From Roseivivax sediminis (lineage in GTDB: Bacteria > Pseudomonadota > Alphaproteobacteria > Rhodobacterales > Rhodobacteraceae), in assembly GCF_900112685.1 (NCBI RefSeq), contig NZ_FOMS01000006.1:231729-295728 (forward strand): a stretch of 64,000 nt of DNA, written 5' to 3'. Below are positions 54,176 through 64,000 of the stretch, in pieces (position 1 is the first letter of the stretch; each line of letters starts with the position of its first letter). A program made the translations under genes and the position numbers. The notes beneath the pieces were generated by a model. It was given only the letters and a program-made list of their open reading frames with translations, made no database searches and was not told the DNA's origin.

Positions 54176-54209
54176 CAAGGGCGCGGCAGGCTACCGCCCA
54201 CCGCGCCCT
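54176..54209. terminator. Hairpin between the hypothetical gene and bioY
   Basis: AAGGGCGCGG and CCGCGCCCTT with a 14-base loop, between convergent stop codons. No T-run beyond TT, but the position suits a shared terminator. Confidence 0.7.
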
Positions 54210-54230
54210 TCCTTCAGGCGTCCCGTGCGA

Positions 54231-54836
54231 TCAGGTGCGCGCGCGGCCCACCAGCTTCCACGCCGCCGGCAGCAGCACCGCCGCGAGGGCCAGCTTGATG
54301 GCGTCGCCCAGCAGGAACGGCGTCAGGCCCCAGGCGATGATCGGCTCGTTCCAGCCGTAGAGCATGCCCAGCCACAGAAGGCCCGGCACGTAGATCAGAA
54401 CGTTGCCCAGCAGCATCGCGCCGGCCATCCGCGGCGCAGAGCGGTCCCAGCCGCGCCGCGCGAGCATCCCCAGCAGCAGCGTCGCCGCCACGTAGCCGAC
54501 GAGGTAGCCGCCGGTGCTGCCGGTCATGTAGGCCAGACCGTTCATCTCCGCCGTCGAGCTCTGAAACACGTCGAAGCCGAGCGCGCCGACGAGCATGTAG
54601 CCGATGATCGTCGCGAGGCCGAGCCGGGGGCCGTAGGCTGCGCCGATGGTCAGCACCGCGAAGGTGCCCATGTTCATCGCCACCGGAGAGCCCGGCACCG
54701 GCACCTTGATCTTGGCCAGCACGGCGAAGGCCGCGATGCCGCCGATCACCAGTGCCGCCTGCTTCAGGCGCAGCGCAGCGCCTTCGCTGGCGCCGAACGT
54801 CTCCACCAGCACGTTTCTCCGGGTTGCCGTGGTCAT
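54231..54836 (-). CDS. bioY: Biotin transporter BioY
   Basis: 201 residues with about six membrane segments, the S-component that binds biotin. Family marks: KVPVPGSPVAMNMGTFAVLTIG (as VPVPGSPVAMNMGTFAVL, about 46-63), YGPRLGLATIIGYMLVGALG, MTGSTGGYLVGYVAATLLLG and LGWNEPIIAWGLTPFLLGD-type end. No bioM or bioN (ECF module) lies beside it, so it may work alone or share a module. It follows the DUF6314 gene by 78 bases on the same strand. Confidence 0.95.
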   Translation of the reverse strand: MTTATRRNVLVETFGASEGAALRLKQAALVIGGIAAFAVLAKIKVPVPGSPVAMNMGTFAVLTIGAAYGPRLGLATIIGYMLVGALGFDVFQSSTAEMNGLAYMTGSTGGYLVGYVAATLLLGMLARRGWDRSAPRMAGAMLLGNVLIYVPGLLWLGMLYGWNEPIIAWGLTPFLLGDAIKLALAAVLLPAAWKLVGRART

Positions 54837-54914
54837 GGGCTGTGCCTCCGTTGTCGCAAATCCTTGCGCACTCTTCTGCCCGAGCGCCAGCGCTCCGGCA
54901 AGTGCTACGAGAGC

Positions 54915-55385
54915 CTACCCCTCGCGCAACTTCTCACGCACGAACAGCGTCTCCATCCGGTAGTCTTTGCGCGGGCCGGTCACCTCCCAGGTCACGGCCC
55001 AGACCGGCCAGTCGGCGAAATCGTAGGTCACCGCGTAGCGGTCGGCGCCACAATCGTGCACGTCCCGCGGCGCCCCCTGGCCAAGCGCGATGCGATGGAA
55101 CGGCCGGCCGTCGTCGAAGGTCACGGCGATGCCGACCGGATCGGGCAGCCAGACGTAATTCCGTGTGCCCGAGATCGGTCCCTGCCCCGGCAGATACAGT
55201 GTCAGCGTCTCGCAATACCGTAACGCCGCGCCGTCGCGCAGAAACTCCACCCGTCCCTCGGCATGGCCCGATTGCCCCCCGCTGCGGTCGGTGATGCGGC
55301 GGCTGAGCCGCCAGCAGCCCGCAAAGTCCGGCAGACCGGCAGGCAGACGCACCATGGCGTCGCGGGGATCGGTTTGGTGGTTCAA
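54915..55385 (-). CDS. DUF6314 family protein
   Basis: 156 residues (146 if the second ATG at 55355 is used). Short lipocalin-like beta-rich pattern: LPDFAGCWRLSRRITD, AEGRVEFLRDGAALRYCE, RNYVWLPDPVGIAVTFDDGRPFH (as NYVWLPDPVGIAVTFDDG) and HDCGADRYAVTYDF. Unknown function. No signal peptide. Lies between bioY and the divergent purB, with 85 bases to the purB start. Confidence 0.85.
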   Translation of the reverse strand: MNHQTDPRDAMVRLPAGLPDFAGCWRLSRRITDRSGGQSGHAEGRVEFLRDGAALRYCETLTLYLPGQGPISGTRNYVWLPDPVGIAVTFDDGRPFHRIALGQGAPRDVHDCGADRYAVTYDFADWPVWAVTWEVTGPRKDYRMETLFVREKLREG

Positions 55386-55470
55386 GCGCTCTCCGTCACT
55401 TGTTCCCTGACCTCGGCAAGTCTAAGACCGCGCCCACCGCGTCAACAACCCGTGAAAGGTCCGGTTCCCC

Positions 55471-56778
55471 ATGATCCCCCGATATTCCCGCCCCGACATG
55501 GTCGCGATCTGGGCTCCCGAGACCAAGTTCCGCATCTGGTTCGAGATCGAGGCCCATGCCTGCGACGCGCAGGCCGCGCTCGGCGTGATCCCGAAACAGA
55601 ACGCCGAAGCGGTGTGGAAGGCCGACGGCGTGACCTTCGACGTTGCCCGCATCGACGAGATCGAAGCGGTCACCAAGCATGACGTGATCGCCTTCCTGAC
55701 GCACCTGGCCGAGATTGTCGGCAACGAGGAGGCGCGCTTCGTGCACCAGGGGATGACGTCCTCGGACGTGCTCGACACCACGTTCAACATCCAGCTTGTG
55801 CGTGCCGCCGACATCCTGATCGCGGATCTCGAGGGGCTCCTTGTCGCGCTGAAGCGCCGCGCGTTGGAACACAAGGATACCGTGCGCATCGGCCGCTCGC
55901 ACGGCATCCATGCCGAGCCGACGACCATGGGCCTGACCTTCGCGCGCTTCTACGCGGAGATGGACCGCAACCTCGCGCGCATGAAGACCGCCCGGCAAGA
56001 GGTTGCAACCGGGGCGATTTCCGGCGCCGTGGGCACCTTCGCCAACATCGACCCGAGCGTCGAGGAGCATGTCTGCACCAAGCTCGGCCTGACGCCCGAG
56101 CCGATCTCGACCCAGGTCATCCCGCGCGACCGGCACGCCGCCTTCTTCGCCACGCTCGGCGTGATCGCGTCCTCCATCGAGAACGTCGCGACGGAGATCC
56201 GCCACATGCAGCGCACCGAGGTGCTGGAGGCCGAGGAGTTCTTCTCGGCCGGCCAGAAGGGCTCCTCGGCGATGCCACACAAGCGCAACCCGGTGCTGAC
56301 CGAGAATCTCACCGGCCTCGCCCGCCTCGTGCGGTCCATGGCGCTGCCGGCGATGGAGAACGTGGCGCTCTGGCACGAGCGCGACATCTCTCATTCCAGC
56401 GTGGAGAGGAATATCGGCCCGGACGCGACGGTGACGCTCGATTTCGCGCTGGCGCGGCTCACGACCGTGATCGACAAGCTGGTCGTCTATCCCGAGCACA
56501 TGCTGCGCAACATGAACCAGTACAAGGGTCTGGTGATGTCGCAGCGGGTGCTGCTGGCACTGACCCAGAAAGGCGTGAGCCGCGAGGACGCCTATACGCT
56601 GGTCCAGCGCAACGCGATGAAGGTCTGGGAAGAGGGCCGCGATTTCCAGACCGAGCTGTCGGGCGATCCGGACGTCACCGCCGTCCTGTCGCAGGACGAG
56701 ATCGCGGAGAAGTTCGACCACGGCTACCATACAAAGCACGTGGACACGATCTTCGCCCGCGTCTTCGGCACCGCCTAG
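55471..56778 (+). CDS. purB: Adenylosuccinate lyase
   Basis: 435 residues. Cleaves adenylosuccinate and SAICAR in purine synthesis. N-terminal MIPRYSRPDMVAIWAPETKF, HQGMTSSDVLDT, GRSHGIHAEPTT with the catalytic His, and the superfamily signature GSSAMPHKRNPVLTEN (about 268-283). Length and class are usual for alphaproteobacteria. A small secreted peptide gene follows 103 bases later. Confidence 0.97.
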   Translation: MIPRYSRPDMVAIWAPETKFRIWFEIEAHACDAQAALGVIPKQNAEAVWKADGVTFDVARIDEIEAVTKHDVIAFLTHLAEIVGNEEARFVHQGMTSSDVLDTTFNIQLVRAADILIADLEGLLVALKRRALEHKDTVRIGRSHGIHAEPTTMGLTFARFYAEMDRNLARMKTARQEVATGAISGAVGTFANIDPSVEEHVCTKLGLTPEPISTQVIPRDRHAAFFATLGVIASSIENVATEIRHMQRTEVLEAEEFFSAGQKGSSAMPHKRNPVLTENLTGLARLVRSMALPAMENVALWHERDISHSSVERNIGPDATVTLDFALARLTTVIDKLVVYPEHMLRNMNQYKGLVMSQRVLLALTQKGVSREDAYTLVQRNAMKVWEEGRDFQTELSGDPDVTAVLSQDEIAEKFDHGYHTKHVDTIFARVFGTA

Positions 56779-56881
56779 GACTCGTGCATCGGCCCATCGG
56801 CGCAGCGATGTTGCGCCGGTCCGGCTTTGACCTTGCGTCAAGTTGCGTTACCGTTGCGAGATGCAACCCGGAGGACCGACC

Positions 56882-57037
56882 ATGACGATAAAGACGATCT
56901 TCGCCGCGGCGGCGCTGACCGCCCTCTCGGCCGCCTCGGCCAGCGCGACCTGCGACTGGGGCAAGCAGGCGATGTCATGCGGCGACGGCATGACCTACGA
57001 TTCAGACAAGGGCGCCTGCGTCACCGTTACCGGCTGA
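56882..57037 (+). CDS. Small secreted peptide with CxWG and SC motifs
   Basis: 51 residues from the ATG at 56882, with CCCGGAGGA just ahead. Signal peptide (IFAAAALTALSAASASA), then a mature part of about 30 residues with three Cys: TCDWGKQAMSCGDGMTYDSD, GACVTVTG. Similar small proteins after purB occur in relatives as far as I recall. I know of no function; disulfide bonding in the periplasm is likely. Confidence 0.65.
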   Translation: MTIKTIFAAAALTALSAASASATCDWGKQAMSCGDGMTYDSDKGACVTVTG

Positions 57038-57054
57038 CATCGGCCCCTAGCCAC

Positions 57055-57120
57055 GCATTGCCGGGCTGCGGTCCGGCAATCTCACGGGTGAGGCATGGCG
57101 CTTTATGGCGGCCGCGTCCA
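57055..57120 (-). repeat. Dispersed intergenic repeat, copy 4 (fragment, inverted)
   Basis: GCCGGGCTGCGGTCCGGCAA is followed by GGCGCTTTATGGCGGCCGCG TCC. The second part matches the reverse complement of copy 1 at 2158-2180 at 21 of 23 bases, and the first matches its GATCGCCGATCCGCGGCC block. The rest of the repeat is missing. It lies between the small secreted gene and fliG. Confidence 0.6.
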
Positions 57121-57246
57121 AAAACCCTTTGGGCCTACCGATCTGGCCACGAAGTTCGAACGAATATCTATCCGCGCGTAAGCGTTCCTTAACGACGCTC
57201 CGATAACTCTGGGCGGGACCGTCAGAACCCCCGGTGCCCGACGCCC

Positions 57247-58299
57247 ATGACCGCCCTGCGCCCGTTCGCCGCCCTGCCGCGCCCCGTGGCCGGCCGGCCC
57301 GACAGCCTGACCCGAAAGGCGAAGGCCGCCATCATCGTTCAGTTCATCCTGAACGAAGGCGCCGACGTGCCCCTGTCCTCACTCCCCGAGGAATTGCAGG
57401 AGGAGCTCACGGTCGAGCTCGGCAACATGCGTTACGTCGACCGCGCCACGCTCGACCAGGTGATCGAGGAATTTACCGAGGAACTCGAATCGGTCGGCCT
57501 GTCCTTTCCCGGTGGCGTCGCCGGCGCGCTCGACCGGCTCGACGGCAAGATCAGCGCGCACACCGCCCGCCGGCTCCGGAAGGAGGCCGGGGTGCGCCAG
57601 CTCGGCGATCCGTGGGAACGGATCGGCAATCTGCCGGTCGACAAGATCGCCGAAATGGTCACCTCCGAGAGCATCGAGATCGCCGCGGTGCTGATGACCA
57701 AGATCAACGTGACGAAGGCCGCGCAGGTACTCGGCAAGCTGCCCGGCCCGCTGGCGCGTCGCATCACCTACGCCGTCTCCAAGACCTCCGCGATCACGCC
57801 CGAGACGGTGGACCGCATCGGCCTCGCCCTCGCCGCGCAGATCGAGGCGGAGCCGCCGCGCGCATTCTCCAGCACATCGGTCGACCGCGTCGGCGCGATC
57901 CTCAACTATTCCGCCGACCGGATCCGCGACGATGTGCTCGAAGGGCTGGAGGAGACCGACAAGGATTTCGCCGAGGCGGTGCGCAAGGCGATCTTCACCT
58001 TCGCCAACATCCCCGAGCGGGTGTCCGCGGCCGACGTGCCGAAGATCAGCCGCGAGGTCGATAACGACACGCTCGTCACCGCGCTCGCCGGCGCCCGGTC
58101 CGAGGAACTCGCCCCCGCCGTCGATTTCCTTCTCGACAACATGTCCAAGCGGGTCGCCGCGTCGCTGCGCGAAGAGGTGGGCGATCGCCCCGTTCCCCGC
58201 GCCAAAGACGCCGAAGAGGCGCAGCGCGCCGTCATCGACGCGATCCGCAACCTGGTCAATGTCGGTGAGATCAAGCTGGTGGAACCCGAAGAGGAGTGA
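57247..58299 (+). CDS. fliG: FliG-like flagellar motor switch protein
   Basis: 350 residues. Three FliG parts can be read: an N-terminal helical domain (about 22-70, LTRKAKAAIIVQFILNEGA), a middle domain with the EHPQ-like region replaced by TSESIEIAAVLMTKINVTKA followed by AQVLGKLPGPLARRI (about 155-170), and a C-terminal domain with FANIPERVSAADVPKISREV and DNMSKRVAASLREEV (about 295-310). It sets motor direction and torque with FliM and FliN. No other flagellar gene is in the window, so this is a stand-alone fliG or a divergent paralogue. Confidence 0.85.
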   Translation: MTALRPFAALPRPVAGRPDSLTRKAKAAIIVQFILNEGADVPLSSLPEELQEELTVELGNMRYVDRATLDQVIEEFTEELESVGLSFPGGVAGALDRLDGKISAHTARRLRKEAGVRQLGDPWERIGNLPVDKIAEMVTSESIEIAAVLMTKINVTKAAQVLGKLPGPLARRITYAVSKTSAITPETVDRIGLALAAQIEAEPPRAFSSTSVDRVGAILNYSADRIRDDVLEGLEETDKDFAEAVRKAIFTFANIPERVSAADVPKISREVDNDTLVTALAGARSEELAPAVDFLLDNMSKRVAASLREEVGDRPVPRAKDAEEAQRAVIDAIRNLVNVGEIKLVEPEEE

Positions 58300-58377
58300 T
58301 CCCACCCGCCCGGCGCGTTCTTGAGCTTGGCGTTCGCGGCACGTATGTCTCTGGTCTGACCGCAAGGGAGCCCGCTC

Positions 58378-59340
58378 TTGGCCGAGACAGACAGGACCGA
58401 CGGACCGCAGGCCGCCCGGCCGGCGCCGCCCACCGGGACCTGGCGCGACTGGGCCACCGACCGGGCGCTGCGCTCGGCCATCGCGCTCTGCCTCGCGCTG
58501 CCTCTCCGTCTGCGCCTGCGTCTGATGGGCGCATTCGTCACCCGCGTGATCGCCCCACTTGCCGGTTATCGCAAGCGCACGCTGCGCAACCTCGCCCATG
58601 TCTGGCGCGACCTGCCCGAGCCGGAGGCGCGCGCGCTCGCGGATCGTGTCGCCGACAATGCCGGTCGCACGATGATCGAGAATTACGACGTCCTCGGCCT
58701 GCGCGACCGCATGACCGGCGCCACCCCTGTCGGCGAGGGCGTCGCGGCGATGGAGGCGGCGCGAGAGGAGGGTCGCCCCATCCTTTTCGTCACCGGCCAT
58801 TACGGCAATTTCGAAGCGCCGCGCGCGCTTCTGGTCTCGCGCGGATGGCAGGTCGGCGGGCTCTATCGGCCGATGAAGAACGCCTTCTTCAACGCGCATT
58901 ACGCTGCCAACATGGCGCGCCTCTCGGGGCCGGTGTTTGAACAGGGGCGCCGCGGCACGATGGGCCTCGTCAAGCATCTCAAGGCCGGCGGGCATGGCGT
59001 GCTGCTCTTCGACATCTACTCGGGCCGCGGGGTGCCCATCGACTTCCTGGGAAAGCCCGCGCCCACGCTCACCTCGGCGGCCGAGATCGCGCTGCGCACC
59101 GGGGCGCTGATGATCCCCTTCTTCGGCATCCGCCAGCCGGACGGACAGAGCTTCGTGGCCGAGTTCGACGCGCCGATCCCGCACGGCGATCCGGTGGAGA
59201 TGATGCGTGCGGCGACCGCGGCGCTCGAGGCACGCATCCAGGCCGATCCGGGACAATGGTTCTGGATCCACCGCCGCTGGAAGCCCGAGCGGCAGGCCCG
59301 GCGTCAGCGCAAGCGCGCCGCCGCCAGCACTTCGCCGTAG
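58378..59340 (+). CDS. Lipid A biosynthesis lauroyl/acyl acyltransferase, LpxL/HtrB type
   Basis: 320 residues from a TTG start. LpxL-family: an N-terminal amphipathic/membrane segment (IALCLALPLRLRLRL, about 40-55), the catalytic motif TGHYGNFEAPRALL with His and Glu (about 140-146), YRPMKNAFFNAHYAANMAR and GVLLFDIYSGRGVPIDFLGKP (as LLFDIYSGRGVPIDFLG). Adds a secondary acyl chain to Kdo-lipid A at the inner membrane. A Lys/Arg-rich tail overlaps the end of the convergent DUF1223 gene by 37 bases. Confidence 0.92.
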   Translation: MAETDRTDGPQAARPAPPTGTWRDWATDRALRSAIALCLALPLRLRLRLMGAFVTRVIAPLAGYRKRTLRNLAHVWRDLPEPEARALADRVADNAGRTMIENYDVLGLRDRMTGATPVGEGVAAMEAAREEGRPILFVTGHYGNFEAPRALLVSRGWQVGGLYRPMKNAFFNAHYAANMARLSGPVFEQGRRGTMGLVKHLKAGGHGVLLFDIYSGRGVPIDFLGKPAPTLTSAAEIALRTGALMIPFFGIRQPDGQSFVAEFDAPIPHGDPVEMMRAATAALEARIQADPGQWFWIHRRWKPERQARRQRKRAAASTSP

Positions 59341-59999
59341 CCTTCCACCTGCACCAGCACGACGGCGGGCGCGTCACCCTCGATGGCGATCTCGGCGTGG
59401 TGCGCGCTTGCACCGTCCCAGTGACCGATCACGTCCCAGTCGGTGACGATGTGGGTATACTCTATCTTGCGCCCGGCATTCTCGCCCCGGCGGATGGCCA
59501 CCGTCTCGGACGGGGCGTAGCGCACCAGGTAGATCTTCGACGCCGCGACCGGCGTCTCGGTCTCCAGCGACAGGTGAAGGACCTCGCCGCGCCGCTCGAC
59601 CTCGATCTCGACGGGGGTGGTGCGCGCGCGATGCTGCGCCACAGTGCGCTTGAGGTCCTTCGGCCTGTTGCCGACGATGTCGTCGGTGCCGTTCACCACC
59701 ATCTGCGGCGTGTAGATCGAAGAGCGCCCCGCGGCGCGCGCATAGCCCTTCTGCCGGGCCGTAAACCGCGGCTGCGCGAAACTGTCCTTCCAGCCGATGT
59801 AATCCCAGTAGTCGACGTGCAGCGCCAGCGGGATCACGTCCGCGTCCTCGCCCAGCTCGCGCAACATCCGGTCGGCCGGCGGACAGGAGGAACAGCCCTG
59901 CGAGGTATAGAGTTCGACAACGATGGGTCGCTCGTCCGCCGCGAGCGGCCCGGCCAGCGCGGTGCAGAGAGCTGCAGCAAGAACGGGCGCTCGGCGCAT
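59304..59999 (-). CDS. DUF1223 thioredoxin-fold secreted protein
   Basis: 231 residues from the ATG at 59999. Signal peptide (VLAAALCTALAGPLAA), then a DUF1223 domain with a CxxC-like motif: VVELYTSQGCSSCPPADRML (about residues 26-45), followed by HVDYWDYIGWKDSFAQ and YTPQMVVNGTDDIVG, typical of this family. Redox activity is likely but not shown. Convergent overlap of 37 bases with the acyltransferase gene; divergent from acnA. Confidence 0.9.
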   Translation of the reverse strand: MRRAPVLAAALCTALAGPLAADERPIVVELYTSQGCSSCPPADRMLRELGEDADVIPLALHVDYWDYIGWKDSFAQPRFTARQKGYARAAGRSSIYTPQMVVNGTDDIVGNRPKDLKRTVAQHRARTTPVEIEVERRGEVLHLSLETETPVAASKIYLVRYAPSETVAIRRGENAGRKIEYTHIVTDWDVIGHWDGASAHHAEIAIEGDAPAVVLVQVEGYGEVLAAARLR

Positions 60000-60089
60000 G
60001 GAACCTCTCTTCGGCGGTGTCGCAACCCCGATCGGATAGACAAGCGCAGGTGAAATGACCAATCAAGGTTTTGAGAGAGACCGACACCC

Positions 60090-60145
60090 GTCGCAAGGAG
60101 GTGACACCCCTCCCCCTTGCGACCGATTGTGCACGATAGTATACA
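60090..60145 (+). promoter_or_regulatory. Predicted acnA promoter within a long inverted repeat
   Basis: TTGCGA (60117-60122), 17 bases, TATACA (60140-60145) form a sigma-70-type promoter 89 bases before the acnA ATG. A perfect 9-base inverted repeat, GTCGCAAGG (60090-60098) and CCTTGCGAC (60115-60123), with a 16-base spacer, covers the -35 box, so a regulator bound there could block or help RNA polymerase. It could also fold as a hairpin in the divergent transcript. Confidence 0.45.
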
Positions 60146-60233
60146 ACGCGCATCCCGACCTTGATCGGCCGCGCGCCATCGGGCAGGACACCCGAGACGC
60201 TCGCCGTTCCCCAAGCATGCACAGGAGGCACTG

Positions 60234-63032
<2,799 letters not shown>

Positions 63033-63055
63033 TCGGTCCGACCGGATGTCACAAG

Positions 63056-63083
63056 AGGCCCCGGCAGCGTGCCGGGGCCTTTT
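63056..63083 (+). terminator. Rho-independent terminator of acnA
   Basis: Perfect 11-base stem AGGCCCCGGCA and TGCCGGGGCCT with loop GCG, followed by TTT. It lies 24 bases after the stop codon. Confidence 0.92.
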
Positions 63084-63091
63084 CGTTCAGA

Positions 63092-63692
63092 TCAATAGAC
63101 CGCGTCGATCCGCCCGCGCCCCTGCGACGGCAGCACGATGACCGAGGCGCCGTGCACCGACCGCGCCTCCAGGTGAATGACGTCGTGGTCCAGCATCCGG
63201 ATGCAGCCCGACGACACCGCACGCCCCAGTTCCAGCGGCACGGCATTGCCGTGCACGCGGTAAAGCGTGTCCTTCCCGTTCCGGAAGAGATAGAGCGCCC
63301 GCGCGCCCATCGGGTTGTCCGGCCCAGGATCCATGCCGCCGTTCTCCACCGAATACGGCGCCAGGTCCGGCTGGCGCGCAATCATGCTGGCCGGAACCTT
63401 CCAGCGCGGCCAGTCACGGGTGAATTGCAGTCGCGCGGTGCCCTCCCACGCGAAACCGGCGGCGCCGACGCTGACGCCGTAGCGCGTTGCCGTTTCCGGC
63501 GACTCGATGAAATGCAGCATCGCGCGGTCGGGATCGACGACGATGGTGCCGCGCGGATGCTCCGGAAACGGGTTGGGCACCTCCTGACGCCAGTATTCTG
63601 GCGCGATCGCGCCGTCGGGAATGGCCCCGATCGGGAACGGCTCGTCCGTGATGGCGCCGTAGAAATCCGGCATGGCGATGTCAGCATAGCGT
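63092..63692 (-). pseudogene. L,D-transpeptidase, 5' end removed by an insertion sequence
   Basis: The coding frame reads as an ErfK/YbiS-type L,D-transpeptidase: RYADIAMPDFYG, GTIVVDPDRAMLHFIE, YGVSVGAAGFAWEG, and the catalytic motif HGNAVPLELGRAVSSGCIRM with His, Ser, Cys and Arg. No signal peptide is seen upstream; the frame before RYADI runs through DNA that codes for the IS transposase in another frame, so the original start and export signal are gone. The enzyme would form 3,3 cross-links in peptidoglycan if it could be exported. The exact break is near 63690. A long ORF to 63781 exists but is hybrid. Confidence 0.75.
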
Positions 63693-64000
63693 GTTGGCAG
63701 GCCGCGGCGTATCGAGGAATGCCTTGAAGATGGAAAGGTAATCGCGGTCGCCATTCTCACGGGCAGCGTGCCACCGGCCATAGGCCCTGAGGTTGCGCGA
63801 AGCCGGGCCGCAGAATGGGCGGATGAAGTCCCGGTAGCGGCTGATCAGGGCGTTCACGGTGTTGATGTGATGGGTCTTCGGCATACGGCGAGACCGCTTC
63901 CCGCCGTTCAGCGCGAAGTGCGTGATGCGGGTGGTCTTTGCGATCGCCTCGTAGGTGGCGTGGCCATCGGTGCAGAGCACAGCGTCCGCCGCCATCGTTG
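63681..64000 (-). mobile_element. IS1595-family transposase (ISXO2-like), C-terminal part, runs off the right edge
   Basis: At least 105 codons on the minus strand: LCTDGHATYEAIAK, THFALNGGKRSRRM, KTHHINTVNALISRYRDFIR, PFCGPASRNLRAYGRW and DRDYLSIFKAF. This is the DDE-type end of the IS1595 group; the N-terminal zinc-binding part lies outside the window. The stop is at 63681-63683, only a few bases from the transpeptidase remnant, so the IS end lies in or beside this stop. The terminal inverted repeat and target duplication cannot be judged with only one end present. Confidence 0.85.

Overview
The window looks like a stretch of chromosome from a marine-type alphaproteobacterium of the Rhodobacteraceae (Roseobacter group). 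The basis is a G+C content that reads as roughly two thirds, the family types present (DUF4167, DUF4112, DUF6314, DUF1223, DUF2336-less FliG, CimA, the b561-YceI fusion, an acidic-tailed L9), the lptFGD-surA-pdxA-rsmA order, and a 27-nt intergenic element of a kind common in Rhodobacterales. I could not run a search, so the genus is not called.

Layout. 1-6.1 kb: envelope genes (AsmA-like, peroxiredoxin, ferritin-like DUF455, M23 peptidase overlapping bactofilin, HNH nuclease). 6.2-11 kb: VOC protein, an overlapping cobK-alkA-esterase operon, MFS transporter, squalene/phytoene-synthase-like protein. 11-15.6 kb: cimA, cysS with a newly noticed candidate cysteine leader peptide, small membrane proteins, ndk. 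15.7-20.7 kb: Na+/alanine symporter, ABC-F ATPase, MarC, retropepsin-like protease. 20.9-28.4 kb: the tightly overlapped operon lptF-lptG-lptD-surA-pdxA-rsmA. 28.4-33.8 kb: prfA-prmC-DUF4167, mazG, M20 amidohydrolase. 34-37.2 kb: agmatinase, DUF1499 and YihY, separated by dispersed repeats. 37.4-39.8 kb: fabD-fabG-acpP. 40-42.2 kb: b561-YceI fusion and YceI. 42.3-43.8 kb: rpsF-rpsR-rplI. 43.9-46.2 kb: a quorum-sensing locus (XRE regulator, LuxR, long LuxI). 46.2-51.4 kb: tig, tRNA-Leu(UAG), split NnrE/NnrD, glnB-glnA. 51.6-60 kb: an MltB-type transglycosylase between two related unknown proteins, bioY, purB, an orphan fliG, an LpxL-type acyltransferase. 60-64 kb: acnA, then an L,D-transpeptidase whose 5' end has been cut off by an IS1595-type insertion sequence that runs off the right edge.

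Most genes are core functions: LPS export, outer-membrane folding, fatty acid synthesis, translation, nitrogen assimilation and the TCA cycle. The unusual signals are mostly between genes or are domain arrangements: a 14-residue Cys-rich leader ORF upstream of cysS; four copies of a dispersed intergenic repeat; four copies of a hairpin-plus-27-nt module; a low-G+C patch in the 3' third of cysS; a LuxI with an 80-residue tail next to a PraR-like XRE regulator; and a large inverted repeat on the acnA promoter.
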